A DNA stretch of 64,000 nucleotides from Shewanella avicenniae. Its GTDB lineage: Bacteria; Pseudomonadota; Gammaproteobacteria; Enterobacterales; Shewanellaceae. Both the position numbers and the translations under genes were made by a program. Numbering within the stretch: position 1 is the first letter of the stretch; every line of letters starts with the position of its first letter. A model generated the notes under the pieces. It worked only from the letters and a program-made list of their open reading frames with translations. It was not told the origin of the DNA and ran no database searches. Below are positions 31,094 to 40,803 of the stretch, in pieces. Location of the stretch: assembly GCF_017354945.1 (NCBI RefSeq), contig NZ_CP071503.1, positions 868,001 to 932,000 on the forward strand, read 5' to 3'.

Positions 31094-31942
31094 ATGAATG
31101 CTGCCCTTAGGGCAGAAAACCTTAGCTGGTCTGCTGATGGCAAAAAGATTTTGCAAGACGTCAGTTTTGCACTTGAGCCAGGCAAAATGCTGGGGTTAAT
31201 CGGTCCAAACGGCGCTGGTAAGTCCAGTTTGCTGCGCTGCCTCTATCGCTACCACCAACCGCAAGCCGGTAGAATCCTGCTTAATAATAAAGAAATCAAT
31301 AGCATAAGTCGTAAAAGCTTTGCGCAAACGGTAGCGGTTGTGTTGCAAGACACTCCGACAGAAATGAACAGCACTGTTGAGCAAATCGTGGCCACCGGTC
31401 TGACCCCTTACAAAGGCCTTTTCCAATGGGATGGCAAGGAGGATAATAACGCTATTCAAGCAGCGTTATGCCAGGTTGGGTTGGCCGACAAAGCATATGC
31501 GTCTTTTAGCCATCTTTCCGGTGGAGAAAAACAGCGAGCGTTAATCGCCCGGGCGATAGTGCAGCGACCCTCTTTGTTCATCTTGGATGAGCCGACAAAC
31601 CATCTGGATATCCGTTATCAAATCCAAATTCTCGAACTGGTTCGCAGTCTCGGGATCACGGTTATCGCATCGATTCATGATTTGAATCTGGCATCGGCAT
31701 TGTGTGATGAACTGCTGCTGTTGGCTGATGGTCGCTGTGTCGCGCATGGTGATGCAGCTGGGGTGTTGACCGAAGAGCGCATATCGCAAGTGTTTGGGGT
31801 GTGTTGCAAAGTCACGCCGCATCCACAAATCGGTAAGCCATTGATCCACTATTACTATGGCTACCAGAAAGAAGGTGGTTATCGTAACGAGGCTGGCTAC
31901 CGCAGTAAGGCGGATCATGAGGTTGTCATTGATGCCAAGTAG
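31094..31942 (+). CDS. btuD: ABC transporter ATPase, cobalamin/iron-siderophore type
   Basis: A 282-residue ATPase of the FecE/BtuD class. Walker A is GPNGAGKSS, the signature is LSGGEKQRALIARAI, Walker B is LFILDEPTNHLD and the switch histidine is in SIHDLN. It overlaps the following FecCD permease by several codons, so the two form one importer. Encoded between cobC and cobT, it most likely drives vitamin B12 uptake, but the family also transports siderophores and heme. The C-terminal tail (from about residue 255) is low-complexity, Tyr/Gly/Lys-rich and overlaps the start of the permease. Confidence 0.85.
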   Translation: MNAALRAENLSWSADGKKILQDVSFALEPGKMLGLIGPNGAGKSSLLRCLYRYHQPQAGRILLNNKEINSISRKSFAQTVAVVLQDTPTEMNSTVEQIVATGLTPYKGLFQWDGKEDNNAIQAALCQVGLADKAYASFSHLSGGEKQRALIARAIVQRPSLFILDEPTNHLDIRYQIQILELVRSLGITVIASIHDLNLASALCDELLLLADGRCVAHGDAAGVLTEERISQVFGVCCKVTPHPQIGKPLIHYYYGYQKEGGYRNEAGYRSKADHEVVIDAK

Positions 31943-32969
31943 CGCTGACAACCCATTATTAGCTCAGGTACAGCGCCGCACTCGGTGTTGGTGTGTGTTG
32001 TTACTGGGATTGATTATTTCGCCATTACTTGCCGCCAGTTTTGGTGCTGCAGATGTTAGCGTTACTGATGTTGTGAAGGTACTGGGTAAGCATTGGTTCG
32101 ACATGGGAAACGTGTCTAGCATTCGCGAGCAGATTATCTGGGAGCTGCGTTTACCTCGTATCATTTTGGCATTTACAGCGGGTGCTGGTCTTGCGTTGAG
32201 TGGCTTTGTGCTGCAAAGCGTAACCCGCAATCCGCTGGCCGATCCGTATCTGTTTGGGATTAGTGCGGGCGCCTCTTTTGGCGCAGTCAGTGCGATAACC
32301 CTCGCAGGTGGGACCGTATTGGCGAGTTTATCTTTACCCGCTGGGGCATTTCTGGGGGCCTGTTTGTCAGTGTTGTTGGTGCTGGCATCAGCGGGGCAAA
32401 GGATGACGAGTCAAGTTGAACGTATGTTGCTGTCCGGTGTGGCGGTGTCATTTATGTTCGGCGCATTTACCAGCTTGTTGTTGTACTTCTCTACGCCGTT
32501 GGCGTCACAGTCGTTGCTGTTTTGGACCATGGGCAGTTTTGCTCAAGCCGATTGGCAAAGCTTGTGGTGGCCGGTCTGCGTAGTGACCTTCGCACTTGGC
32601 GTAGTGTTGAGCCAAAAGCGACAGATCCTTGCCATGTTAAGTGGCGATGAGACTGCACACACTCTGGGGGTCAGGGTAGTGAAAATGCGGCTGGGAATGT
32701 TGCTGTTGTGCTCGCTCATTACCGCAACTTTGGTAGCACATTGTGGCGGCATTGGGTTTGTGGGGTTGATGGTGCCCCATTTGGTACGTCTGTTATTGCC
32801 CGGACAGCAACCGATATTGCTGACGGCCTTAGTAGGCGGCTTGTTTATGGTGTGGGTAGATGTGCTCGCTAGAAGCGTAATGCCTTCACAGGAACTGCCG
32901 GTGGGCGTATTGACCTCGGCAGTAGGTAGTGTGTTTTTTCTGTTCGTATTAAGAAAACGCGGACATTAG
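31917..32969 (+). CDS. btuC: FecCD-family ABC permease, cobalamin type
   Basis: A 350-residue inner membrane permease with about ten hydrophobic helices. It carries the family motifs [39 protein letters not shown], a cytoplasmic [10 protein letters not shown] loop contacting the ATPase, and [15 protein letters not shown]. Its start overlaps the ATPase stop; ATG 31917 has AAGG upstream, and ATG 31932 is an alternative. No periplasmic binding protein (BtuF) follows; that component must be elsewhere. Context supports cobalamin as substrate. Confidence 0.85.
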   Translation: MRLSLMPSSADNPLLAQVQRRTRCWCVLLLGLIISPLLAASFGAADVSVTDVVKVLGKHWFDMGNVSSIREQIIWELRLPRIILAFTAGAGLALSGFVLQSVTRNPLADPYLFGISAGASFGAVSAITLAGGTVLASLSLPAGAFLGACLSVLLVLASAGQRMTSQVERMLLSGVAVSFMFGAFTSLLLYFSTPLASQSLLFWTMGSFAQADWQSLWWPVCVVTFALGVVLSQKRQILAMLSGDETAHTLGVRVVKMRLGMLLLCSLITATLVAHCGGIGFVGLMVPHLVRLLLPGQQPILLTALVGGLFMVWVDVLARSVMPSQELPVGVLTSAVGSVFFLFVLRKRGH

Positions 32970-32989
32970 ATCAATCAGGATGGATTCGT

Positions 32990-34057
32990 ATGTACAAGGT
33001 AACCCCAGTCAATCACTCACTGGATAGTGAGATACTCTCGCGTATTGATAACAAAACTAAGCCACTCGGCGCACTCGGTGAACTCGAATCACTGGCGCTG
33101 CAGTTGGGCCGTATTCAATTAACCTCTGCTGCTGACAAGCTGGCAATCAACAAACCGACTATGTTGGTGTTTGCTGGCGATCATGGTATTGCCGACTATG
33201 GTGTATCGATCGGTGGCAGTGAAATTACCGCACAGATGGTGCAAAACTTCATCAATGGTGGTGCTGCGATCAATGTTTTCTGTCGCCAAAATAACATGGC
33301 GCTAGAAGTGATTGATTGTGGTATCAAAACGCAAATTGATGATCCACGTATCATCAACCAACGTTTGGGTAATGCGACTCAGCCGATTCATAAAGCTGCA
33401 GCGATGAACATTGACACTGTGCATCAAGGTTTCGCCTTTGCACGCGAATTGGTGGAGCGCCATGTGAACAACGGCAGCAATCTGCTGGCGATTGGTGAAA
33501 TGGGCATTGGTAACACCACTTCAGCTGCAGCTGTGATGGCGGCGTTGACCAGTATTCCGGTCGCCGAATGTACCGGCAAAGGCACAGGTATCGACATTGT
33601 GGCGCTGAAACGTAAACGTATTATCGTTGAACAAGCGCTGCAGCATCACTATTCTCATCTGACCAACCCAATTCAGATTCTTGCCTGCGTTGGTGGGTAT
33701 GAAATCGTGCAGATGACCGGTACTATTTTGGCGGCGGCAGAGTTTGGTGTGCCGGTGCTGGTAGATGGCTTTATTGCTTCTGTTGCGGCATTAGCGGCGG
33801 TGAAATTGGCACCTGCTGCCCGTGATTATCTGATTTTCTCGCATGAATCAGGTGAGCATGGTCATAAACGTTTGTTGCTGAGCTTGAATGCTCGCCCAAT
33901 GTTGCGCCTTGGTCTGCGCTTGGGCGAAGGTACTGGTGCAGCGTTGGCATTACCATTATTACAAGCTGCCGTGTCGTTTTATAACGAGATGGCCAGCTTT
34001 GCTGAAGCGGGTGTCACCTCTGTGGTTGAGCCTGCAGTCACTTCTGGAGCTGCTTAA
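32990..34057 (+). CDS. cobT: Nicotinate-nucleotide:dimethylbenzimidazole phosphoribosyltransferase
   Basis: CobT activates the lower-ligand base (DMB) to alpha-ribazole-phosphate for the B12 nucleotide loop. The 355-residue enzyme has [31 protein letters not shown] and the catalytic glutamate in [16 protein letters not shown], all characteristic. It starts 20 bases after the permease and its TAA shares one base with the cobS ATG, so the cluster is translationally coupled. Confidence 0.96.
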   Translation: MYKVTPVNHSLDSEILSRIDNKTKPLGALGELESLALQLGRIQLTSAADKLAINKPTMLVFAGDHGIADYGVSIGGSEITAQMVQNFINGGAAINVFCRQNNMALEVIDCGIKTQIDDPRIINQRLGNATQPIHKAAAMNIDTVHQGFAFARELVERHVNNGSNLLAIGEMGIGNTTSAAAVMAALTSIPVAECTGKGTGIDIVALKRKRIIVEQALQHHYSHLTNPIQILACVGGYEIVQMTGTILAAAEFGVPVLVDGFIASVAALAAVKLAPAARDYLIFSHESGEHGHKRLLLSLNARPMLRLGLRLGEGTGAALALPLLQAAVSFYNEMASFAEAGVTSVVEPAVTSGAA

Positions 34058-34842
34058 TGAAAGATCGGGCTGTCTGGCTGGAACAATTGCGATTATTGCT
34101 GATTGCTATCGGCTTTTTTACTCGGATTCCAGTGCCATCCCAAATCAATGTGGATAGCGACAGCCTCAATCGCGCCAGCCGTTATTTTGGCGTGGTTGGC
34201 TTGCTGGTGGGCTGTGTGTCAGCACTGGTCATGTGGTTGGTGTCATTGGTGTTACCGATGTCGATTGCCATCGTGTTGGCCATGCTCACCAGCATCTTAC
34301 TTACGGGTGGTTTTCATGAAGACGGTTTAGCGGATACTGCCGATGGTTTTGGCGGTGGTTGGAGCATTGCAGACAAGCTCAACATCATGAAAGACAGCCG
34401 GTTGGGCAGCTATGGTGCGCTGGCGTTGGTGATGGTGCTGCTGCTCAAGTTTGAGCTGCTGACCGAGCTGACCTTGTACGATCCTGTCTCAGCGTTTATG
34501 GCGCTGATTTTGGCGCACACGCTGAGCCGAGTGATTGCCGCCAGCCTTATTTTTAGCGAAACCTATGTGCGTGATGAAGGCACAAGTAAACCTTTAGCAC
34601 ATCAACAGAGTATTAATGATCTCGGCATTCTGCTGTTGTCGGGGGTGCTGGTGGTGATGCTACTGGCGCCCGCGTCGATTATTACCTTTGTGGTCTGCGC
34701 TGTGGTGATCCGCTATGGCATCGTATTTTGGTTGCGCAGCCAAATTGGCGGCTATACCGGAGACACTCTCGGCGCCGCGCAGCAACTTAGCGAACTCGCG
34801 ATTTATATACTGTTGTTGGTTGGCCGGAATAGCGCTGGATGA
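34057..34842 (+). CDS. cobS: Adenosylcobinamide-GDP ribazoletransferase (cobalamin synthase)
   Basis: CobS joins adenosylcobinamide-GDP with alpha-ribazole(-phosphate), the last step of B12 assembly, at the inner membrane. The 261-residue polytopic protein carries the acidic motif HEDGLADTADGFGGG and SRLGSYGALALV, both diagnostic. Four bases (ATGA) overlap the next gene, cobU. It belongs to the cobC-btu-cobTSU-cobO row. Confidence 0.95.
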   Translation: MKDRAVWLEQLRLLLIAIGFFTRIPVPSQINVDSDSLNRASRYFGVVGLLVGCVSALVMWLVSLVLPMSIAIVLAMLTSILLTGGFHEDGLADTADGFGGGWSIADKLNIMKDSRLGSYGALALVMVLLLKFELLTELTLYDPVSAFMALILAHTLSRVIAASLIFSETYVRDEGTSKPLAHQQSINDLGILLLSGVLVVMLLAPASIITFVVCAVVIRYGIVFWLRSQIGGYTGDTLGAAQQLSELAIYILLLVGRNSAG

Positions 34843-35357
34843 TCCATCTGGTCATTGGCGGTGCGCGAAGTGGCAAGAGTCGCTTTGCCGAGCAATTAAT
34901 AATGCAAAGCGGCTGTGCTTCGCCAGTGTATATTGCCACTGCAACCGCGGGCGATAATGAGATGGCGCAGCGTATTCGCCACCATCAACAGCAGCGCGCC
35001 AATAGTGACGCAGCATGGCAATTGCTGGAATGCCCACTGGCGTTAGCTGAGACGCTTACATCGTTATCGGGGCGCCAGCAGCCAGTATTAGTGGACTGTT
35101 TAACCCTATGGCTCACCAATCAATTACTGGCAGACGTCGATATGCAGCAATGCCGCAGTGCACTTTGCCAAGCAGTTGCTCACTTTGATGGCGAGCTGGT
35201 GCTGGTGACTAACGAGGTCGGGGCGGGCATTGTGCCACTGGGTGAACTTAGCCGCCGGTTTGTGGATGAAGCCGGGTGGCTCAACCAGCAGCTGGCCAGC
35301 ATTGCCGATCAGGTAACGCTGGTGGTGGCGGGATTACCGCTCACACTGAAACAGTAA
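34839..35357 (+). CDS. cobU: Adenosylcobinamide kinase / adenosylcobinamide-phosphate guanylyltransferase
   Basis: CobU phosphorylates adenosylcobinamide and transfers GMP to it, giving the CobS substrate. The 172-residue protein has the P-loop GGARSGKSRFAE at the N-terminus, a guanylylation-region histidine in IRHHQQQRA, and VTNEVGAGIVP. It overlaps cobS by ATGA. It can act on salvaged cobinamide, consistent with a scavenging pathway. Confidence 0.95.
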   Translation: MIHLVIGGARSGKSRFAEQLIMQSGCASPVYIATATAGDNEMAQRIRHHQQQRANSDAAWQLLECPLALAETLTSLSGRQQPVLVDCLTLWLTNQLLADVDMQQCRSALCQAVAHFDGELVLVTNEVGAGIVPLGELSRRFVDEAGWLNQQLASIADQVTLVVAGLPLTLKQ

Positions 35358-35435
35358 TATCCTCATCAACTAAGCTTTTATTTCATTGAGATTTCTCACT
35401 TAACCATTTCACCCTTTTAGCCGCGAGATTTTATT

Positions 35436-36077
35436 GTGACTGATGAATTAACCCCAACCCCAACCCCACAGCCCAATGATGAACAGCAGAAAGCAGATCG
35501 TCATAAAGCCCGCCAGCAAAAACTCAAGCAGGCGGTGGATGCCCGCGTTGCGGCCGCGACCGACGAAAAGGGCATTTTGTTGGTGTTGACCGGCAACGGT
35601 AAAGGCAAATCTACAGCCGGTTTTGGCACTGTGGCACGTGCTGTCGGCCATGGAAAAAATGCTGCTGTGGTGCAATTTATCAAAGGTTCTTGGGATTGCG
35701 GTGAGCGTAAGTTACTAGAGAACGCCGGCGTACAATTTGAAGTCATGGGCACCGGCTTCACTTGGGATACCCAAGATCGTGCCAAAGACACCGCTGCGGC
35801 AGAAAAGGCTTGGCAAGCGGCGGAAGCGTGGCTCAAAGATGACCGCATCGACGTGTTGCTACTCGATGAACTGACCTACATGGTGAGCTTTCACTATTTA
35901 GATTTAGATAAGGTGATCACTGCTTTGCAAAATCGCCCGCCGATGCAGCATGTGATTATCACTGGCCGTGGTTGCCATCGCCAGTTGATCGATTTGGCCG
36001 ATACCGTCAGTGAAATCAATAACGTCAAACATGCCTTTGATAGTGGCATCAAAGCCCAGTCAGGGTTTGATTATTGA
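35436..36077 (+). CDS. cobO: Cob(I)yrinic acid a,c-diamide / corrinoid adenosyltransferase
   Basis: This CobA/CobO/BtuR-type enzyme (213 residues) adds the adenosyl ligand to corrinoids. Its P-loop is GNGKGKSTAGFG, followed by FIKGSWDCGE and LLLDELTYM, the standard signature. The N-terminal 40 residues are a Pro/Thr- then Lys/Gln-rich extension; the DNA there carries a short CCCCAA repeat. The start is GTG at 35436 with only a weak GAG upstream. It closes the cobalamin operon; an 11-bp inverted repeat follows at 36093-36131. Confidence 0.93.
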   Translation: MTDELTPTPTPQPNDEQQKADRHKARQQKLKQAVDARVAAATDEKGILLVLTGNGKGKSTAGFGTVARAVGHGKNAAVVQFIKGSWDCGERKLLENAGVQFEVMGTGFTWDTQDRAKDTAAAEKAWQAAEAWLKDDRIDVLLLDELTYMVSFHYLDLDKVITALQNRPPMQHVIITGRGCHRQLIDLADTVSEINNVKHAFDSGIKAQSGFDY

Positions 36078-36092
36078 TAGCTGTGCATGACA

Positions 36093-36131
36093 TTAGCGAA
36101 AATTTGGTGGCTGACCGCAGATTTTCGCTAA
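36093..36131. repeat. Inverted repeat after cobO
   Basis: TTAGCGAAAAT (36093-36103) and ATTTTCGCTAA (36121-36131) are perfect complements around a 17-base loop. It lies 16 bases after the cobO stop and may act in termination or 3'-end protection, but no T run follows. Confidence 0.5.
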
Positions 36132-36221
36132 AGTCGATTTGATTCACATCTATGATTTAAAAGCGCAAATAGTCATTTTATCCGCTCTGATTCATTCGTA
36201 TGATCGCCAATAGTTTAAATG

Positions 36222-36233
36222 TCATACGTATGA
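36222..36233. promoter_or_regulatory. 12-bp palindrome upstream of Sel1-repeat gene
   Basis: TCATACGTATGA is a perfect palindrome 14 bases before the ATG at 36247; a related TTCGTATGAT occurs about 30 bases upstream. It could be an operator; the regulator is unknown. Confidence 0.35.
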
Positions 36234-36246
36234 GGTTGTAATTCAA

Positions 36247-37374
36247 ATGAAACGTTTAATGTTACGTAGCACGGCTGCGCTGATGTTACTGTTTGTTGTC
36301 TTGGGTGCATTGCTCATGATGCAGCCTAGCCCTCGTCATTTCAAACAACTGCAATTGGCTGACTTTTATCTGTTTTCATCGCCGCAGCAGTTACAACTGG
36401 CGCAACATTATTGGGATCGTCACAGCAGTGACTATTCTCCTGAATTGGCAGAAAAATGGTTTGTTCGCGCAGCCAAAAACGGCGAAGCAGAAGCCCATTA
36501 CCAGCTGGCACATCTTTACTATATTTTCCCGAATCTTTCCGGCTTGGAATGGGAAGCCAATGTGCTGATGGCGACCGATGAGCTGGAACACGCAGCCAAC
36601 AGCGGTATGCTCAAAGCGCAAACAGAATTGGCCGACATCCTGTTTAAGCATGACAACACCCCAGACAAAATTCGTGGTTTGGATTTTTTGGCCAGAGCCG
36701 CTAAGCAAAATGATGTGAAAGCCATGATGCAGCTCGGACGCCGTTACTGTACCGATCCTGATGTGCAAAACTTCACCCTTGGCAAACAGTATCTTACTCA
36801 GGCGGCGGAAGCTGGCGATAAGCAAGCGCCGCTGATGTTGGCGTCGTTCTATCAACAAGGCCGTTGTGGCGATGCTGACTTAGCCCAATACCGTTATTGG
36901 ATTGAGAAATCGGCGACTGACGGTAATGTGGAAGCGATGCAACAGTTAGCCGCACAATACCTGCAAGGGGATGGTCGCAGCCAAGATTTGCTGCAAGCGG
37001 CACTGTGGCTCTATCGCGCGCAACAGCCCGATGCCCTGTATCAATTGGGCATGTTATTCCAGCAACAACCTGAGCTGTTTACTCAAGTGAAACAACAGGT
37101 GAGTTCCGGATTTGTGGCTGAATCGAATTACGCCGATAGCATAGTGAACTGCTTTTACTTGGCGACAGAACAAGGTCACCCGAAAGCAGCGTTTGCCTTT
37201 GGCGTATTGAATCTTGAACACAAAGACAATGAGTTAGCGATGCAGGCGTTTAAGATTGCTAAAGATGCGGGTTACCCTAAATTTGCAGCGCAACTCGGTG
37301 ATGAGCAAGCTAAGAAAGATGTGCAAATCATCAAGGCCAACGACTTACAGCGATTCTTCGAACTGCAAGGTTAG
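36247..37374 (+). CDS. Sel1-like repeat protein, membrane-anchored
   Basis: A 375-residue protein with an N-terminal hydrophobic signal-anchor (residues ~8-27) followed by a chain of Sel1/TPR-like helix pairs, for example AEKWFVRAAKNGEAEAHYQLAHLYY, and ALWLYRAQQPDALYQLGMLF. Such solenoids mediate protein-protein contacts in the periplasm. It has no enzymatic motif. A strong bidirectional terminator follows. Confidence 0.8.
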   Translation: MKRLMLRSTAALMLLFVVLGALLMMQPSPRHFKQLQLADFYLFSSPQQLQLAQHYWDRHSSDYSPELAEKWFVRAAKNGEAEAHYQLAHLYYIFPNLSGLEWEANVLMATDELEHAANSGMLKAQTELADILFKHDNTPDKIRGLDFLARAAKQNDVKAMMQLGRRYCTDPDVQNFTLGKQYLTQAAEAGDKQAPLMLASFYQQGRCGDADLAQYRYWIEKSATDGNVEAMQQLAAQYLQGDGRSQDLLQAALWLYRAQQPDALYQLGMLFQQQPELFTQVKQQVSSGFVAESNYADSIVNCFYLATEQGHPKAAFAFGVLNLEHKDNELAMQAFKIAKDAGYPKFAAQLGDEQAKKDVQIIKANDLQRFFELQG

Positions 37375-37403
37375 TCGATTCTTGGGTAGGACAGTGCATA
37401 GCA

Positions 37404-37429
37404 AAAAGGACGGCGATTGCCGTCCTTTT
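37404..37429. terminator. Terminator after Sel1-repeat gene
   Basis: AAAAGGACGGC (37404-37414) pairs with GCCGTCCTTTT (37419-37429) around GATT. It can serve both the plus-strand Sel1 gene and the minus-strand peroxidase. Confidence 0.88.
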
Positions 37430-37490
37430 GATTCATTTTTGGGTGCGTATTTTTGAGCGCGCACCGAGTTTTAGCGTTTGCCTAAGTCGT

Positions 37491-38033
37491 CTAGGCTAAT
37501 ACCTTATCCAGCACCTCAGTAAACTCTGCTGAGGTTACAGTAACGTCTGGCGCAAAGCGGGCTAACACTTGGCCATCCGCGCCAATCAAGAATTTTTCAA
37601 AGTTCCACAAAATGTCACTGTCAGTTTCAGGTAACAGCTTCATTTCGGCTAATTTGTCGGCTAAACCGCCAGTAGGATTTTTAATTGCGCTTGGCTGGGC
37701 GGCAATCAGTGCTTGGTACAGTGGATGACGATTGGCACCATTCACTTCAATTTTGGCAAACATTGGAAAGGTTACGCCGTAATTCAAGGTGCAGAATTGT
37801 TGGATTTCCGCTTCAGTGCCGGGCTCTTGTCCTAAAAATTGATTGCAGGGAAAACCTAAAATTTCAAACCCCGTGGCTGCCTTGGCTTTGTAAAGTGCTT
37901 CTAACTCTTCATATTGTTTGGTTAAGCCGCACTTAGACGCGACGTTAACTAGCAGTAATACCTTACCTTGGTATTTAGCCAGTGAGACCTGCTCACCGCT
38001 GATTGTGCTGACTTCAATGTCATAAATACTCAT
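37491..38033 (-). CDS. Glutathione/thioredoxin peroxidase (Cys type)
   Basis: A 180-residue glutathione-peroxidase-family protein. The peroxidatic residue is cysteine, not selenocysteine, in NVASKCGLTKQYEEL; the Gln and Trp partners are in FPCNQFLGQEPG and WNFEKFLI. Members of this bacterial branch (BtuE-like) usually use thioredoxin to reduce peroxides. The ATG at 38033 has GAGG at 9 bases; the upstream open frame covers a CRP-like operator and is best non-coding. Confidence 0.92.
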   Translation of the reverse strand: MSIYDIEVSTISGEQVSLAKYQGKVLLLVNVASKCGLTKQYEELEALYKAKAATGFEILGFPCNQFLGQEPGTEAEIQQFCTLNYGVTFPMFAKIEVNGANRHPLYQALIAAQPSAIKNPTGGLADKLAEMKLLPETDSDILWNFEKFLIGADGQVLARFAPDVTVTSAEFTEVLDKVLA

Positions 38034-38052
38034 CTGATAAACCTCATTAATT

Positions 38053-38068
38053 ATTTGATCTAGATCAC
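38053..38068. promoter_or_regulatory. CRP-like operator upstream of peroxidase
   Basis: TTTGATCTAGATCACA matches TGTGA-N6-TCACA at 8 of 10 positions and shares its core with the site in front of metH. It lies about 20 bases upstream of the peroxidase ATG, a position more suited to repression or to an upstream start site. Confidence 0.5.
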
Positions 38069-38104
38069 ATTGCATCAGTGATGATTTTTCGTCAAGCGTT
38101 GGCA

Positions 38105-38137
38105 AAAGAAAAGGGCGTTACCCGTGGATAACGCCCT
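38105..38137 (-). terminator. Terminator of chemoreceptor gene
   Basis: AGGGCGTTA (38112-38120) pairs with TAACGCCCT (38129-38137) around 8 bases. On the minus strand it follows the chemoreceptor stop and is trailed by TTTTCTTTT. Confidence 0.85.
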
Positions 38138-38161
38138 CTATGTTCGTTGTGATTATCTGAA

Positions 38162-40060
38162 TCATGCCACTTTAAAGCCCTTAATCGCGGTACTTAACTG
38201 CGCGCCCAGTGCGGCCAGCCGTTCAGTTGCCTCTGCGGTTTCGTTGGATGATGACGCAGTTTGGTTGGCAATTTCATTCACTTGAGTGACGCGGCGATTG
38301 ATCTCTTCTGCCACAGTGCTTTGTTCTTCCGCCGCGGCCGCAATTTGATGGCTCATCTGCTGCACCGTTGATACGGCACGGGCAATTTCGCTAAACAATT
38401 GCCCCATGTTTTGCGCACTGTTGGCATTGGTGATGGCCATTTGACGGCTGTTTTCCATCATCTTTAACGACTTTTGTGCGCCGGTTTGAAGTTGCTGAAT
38501 AATCGATTCAATTTCCGAGGTCGATTCTTGAGTGCGCTGTGCCAAGCTACGCACTTCGTCGGCTACCACCGCAAATCCTCGGCCTGCTTCGCCTGCGCGA
38601 GCGGCTTCAATGGCGGCATTAAGCGCCAGCAGATTGGTTTGCTCGGCCACGGATTTGATCACTTCCATCACACTGCCGATGCCATCGGTTTGTTTAGCTA
38701 ATGTCTGCATGGCTACCGTTGTTTGATCGAGTTCGTGGTCAAGCTTATTCACAACCTCGATGGTGTCGTCCATCGCACGGTTACCCGCCATGGTGACTTG
38801 CTCGGCACTGCTGGTGGCTTCAGCGGCTTGCTCCGCATTTGAGGCGACATCATGTACGGTGGCGGTCATCTCGTTCATGGCCGTAGCAACCTGTTCAGTT
38901 TCTACTTGTTGCTGCGCCATGCCGCTTCGATTTTGTTCGGTCACGGCAGATAATTGGGTAGCTGCAGCGGTGATTTCGGCAATGCCGCCACTGACGTTGC
39001 TGATTAACTCAGTTAGTGAACGGGTCATATCGCCAATTGCTCGTTGCAGCGCGCCCACTTCGTCTTTTCGCTCGGTCGTCAGTGGATTGGTCAGGTCGCC
39101 CTTAGCGATGCGTTCGGCGGCGATTGCGGTAATATGCAGTGGCGCGGCAATCATGCGGTTAATAACAATAGTGGACAACACCCCAAGCACAATCGAGATG
39201 ATCGATACGCTTGCCAAGGTGTAGCGGGCGCTGTCACTTTTGCCGTGTTGCCATGTCATTAAGTCATGCTCGAGATTATCAACCCCATTGCGAATACTGC
39301 GGGCAACTTCAACGTAGCGTTCGGTGAGTTTGTCGGCAGTAATATGCGCTTCAACATAGCGATTTAACTGTTGTTGCACACTGTCAATCTCGGTAATGAA
39401 CCCTTTGCTGCGGCCATCACTCATACCCGAGACTTGCTGTTTAATCGAAGCAATTTGTTGACTGATCTGGCTGGGAATTTGGCCTGCTTGGCTTTTGTCA
39501 GCGAACCAAGCATTCAGATCAAAACGTAGCTGTTGAGCTTCACTGCTGATGGTTACGATTGTCGCAAGCTGTTGCCAGTGAGTATCGCTACCGCTATGTA
39601 ATTGCTGTTCAAGTGCGTGGGTGTGCTCTATAAGCTGCTGTAGCGTGTTACGTGTCGCAGTTACTGCTTGAGATTGGCTTTGATACAATGGCACTAAGGT
39701 TTGAAACAGCTCGCGATATTGTTCAACAAAGGTGATGACTTGGCGATAAGCCGCCAACTGCTCGGCATTACTGCTCGACGCGGTTTGCGATTCGAGCAGT
39801 GACACCATGGTTTGAATGTTGTCGGCAAGTAATTGCTGATCGCTTTGGCTCATTGAGCGTAGATAGTTTTCTCGTGCCGCTTTGGTGTCAGAAATAACTT
39901 TATTGAGTTTCTGAATGGCAATCACTTTATCGCTTGAACTAATGACATTTCCTAGGCCTTGCCAGCCGGTAAATGTCAGCAACAGTGATAGCAGCAGCAC
40001 TAAACCAAAACCTAACATCAGTTTGGCGGCAATCGATATGTTCTCAAAAATAATCTTCAT
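38162..40060 (-). CDS. Methyl-accepting chemotaxis protein
   Basis: A 632-residue chemoreceptor. A first transmembrane helix (about 12-32) is followed by a ~250-residue helical-bundle periplasmic sensor. Then come a second helix (about 283-303), a HAMP domain ([23 protein letters not shown]) and a long cytoplasmic signalling coil. The hairpin tip [37 protein letters not shown] binds CheA/CheW. It lacks the C-terminal NWETF-type CheR/CheB tether. AAGGG precedes the ATG. The ligand is unknown. Confidence 0.94.
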   Translation of the reverse strand: MKIIFENISIAAKLMLGFGLVLLLSLLLTFTGWQGLGNVISSSDKVIAIQKLNKVISDTKAARENYLRSMSQSDQQLLADNIQTMVSLLESQTASSSNAEQLAAYRQVITFVEQYRELFQTLVPLYQSQSQAVTATRNTLQQLIEHTHALEQQLHSGSDTHWQQLATIVTISSEAQQLRFDLNAWFADKSQAGQIPSQISQQIASIKQQVSGMSDGRSKGFITEIDSVQQQLNRYVEAHITADKLTERYVEVARSIRNGVDNLEHDLMTWQHGKSDSARYTLASVSIISIVLGVLSTIVINRMIAAPLHITAIAAERIAKGDLTNPLTTERKDEVGALQRAIGDMTRSLTELISNVSGGIAEITAAATQLSAVTEQNRSGMAQQQVETEQVATAMNEMTATVHDVASNAEQAAEATSSAEQVTMAGNRAMDDTIEVVNKLDHELDQTTVAMQTLAKQTDGIGSVMEVIKSVAEQTNLLALNAAIEAARAGEAGRGFAVVADEVRSLAQRTQESTSEIESIIQQLQTGAQKSLKMMENSRQMAITNANSAQNMGQLFSEIARAVSTVQQMSHQIAAAAEEQSTVAEEINRRVTQVNEIANQTASSSNETAEATERLAALGAQLSTAIKGFKVA

Positions 40061-40386
40061 ATGTTAAGTCCCTTTAAATATGATGCGGCGCGCGTCCCAG
40101 TCATAATTGCGTCACCTTAACTAAAGTGTAGTCAGGTTTTGCAATTTTCCTAAGCTCATTCATATCAGCTTTCAATCAACTAAAAAAGTGATTTTACAAA
40201 GCGAATTTTTGTGGAGGATTAAAGGTCTTGGTGAAGTTATTGAAAATGAACTTGTATGGCGATTTTGATTGAAGGATCTATGTTTTTATTAGACTAAATA
40301 GCCACTATATTTATTAAAGCAATAACGTTTTAAACGCGATTTTGTATTATTTTATGCTAATGCAAACCCTCGGAGAACAGACGCTG
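40061..40386. other. Intergenic region, chemoreceptor promoter
   Basis: A 326-base AT-rich gap. It should contain the promoter of the minus-strand chemoreceptor. I looked for a flagellar sigma-28 site (TAAA-N15-GCCGATAA) and found none. No other feature was seen. Confidence 0.4.
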
Positions 40387-40803
40387 TTAGCCCTTAATCT
40401 CATGACGTTGGTTGATACAGCGCCGATGATAAATCGAATAATGACGTAAGCCAGCAGGGCCATGGCTGACGATTACTGACAACACGATAATCGCGAAAAA
40501 AAGCCAATCCATATATTGCGGGATGATGAAAAAACTGCCCAGTAGTGCCAACTTTACTAGGGTTAACACCCCTTTTAGTTGAATTATCCAGCTAGGTTCT
40601 CGCACAATCTCCCATAGCATCAATAATGCGCCAGAACACAGCGCTACAACCCAATAGGGGTACCAAAGCTGGCTCTCTACTGCAAACAACACGCCTCCAG
40701 ACGCACCACACACACCGACAATATGCAGGGTTCTTAAACTGGTTTTTGTGATGCGTTGCAGCCAAAAAATCGAGTTTGGTAAATATCGTTGATGTGGGGA
40801 CAT
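40387..40803 (-). CDS. Small integral membrane protein, function unknown
   Basis: A 138-residue protein with four hydrophobic helices (about 23-43, 47-65, 76-94, 98-116) and a basic, histidine-rich C-terminus (HYSIYHRRCINQRHEIKG). AGG lies 7 bases before the ATG. I do not recognise a family with confidence. It is monocistronic, divergent from fccA. Confidence 0.6.
   Translation of the reverse strand: MSPHQRYLPNSIFWLQRITKTSLRTLHIVGVCGASGGVLFAVESQLWYPYWVVALCSGALLMLWEIVREPSWIIQLKGVLTLVKLALLGSFFIIPQYMDWLFFAIIVLSVIVSHGPAGLRHYSIYHRRCINQRHEIKG

Noticed and set aside
37491..38033. Selenoprotein-type glutathione peroxidase
   Set aside because: The active-site codon is a cysteine codon; no in-frame TGA or SECIS-like need.
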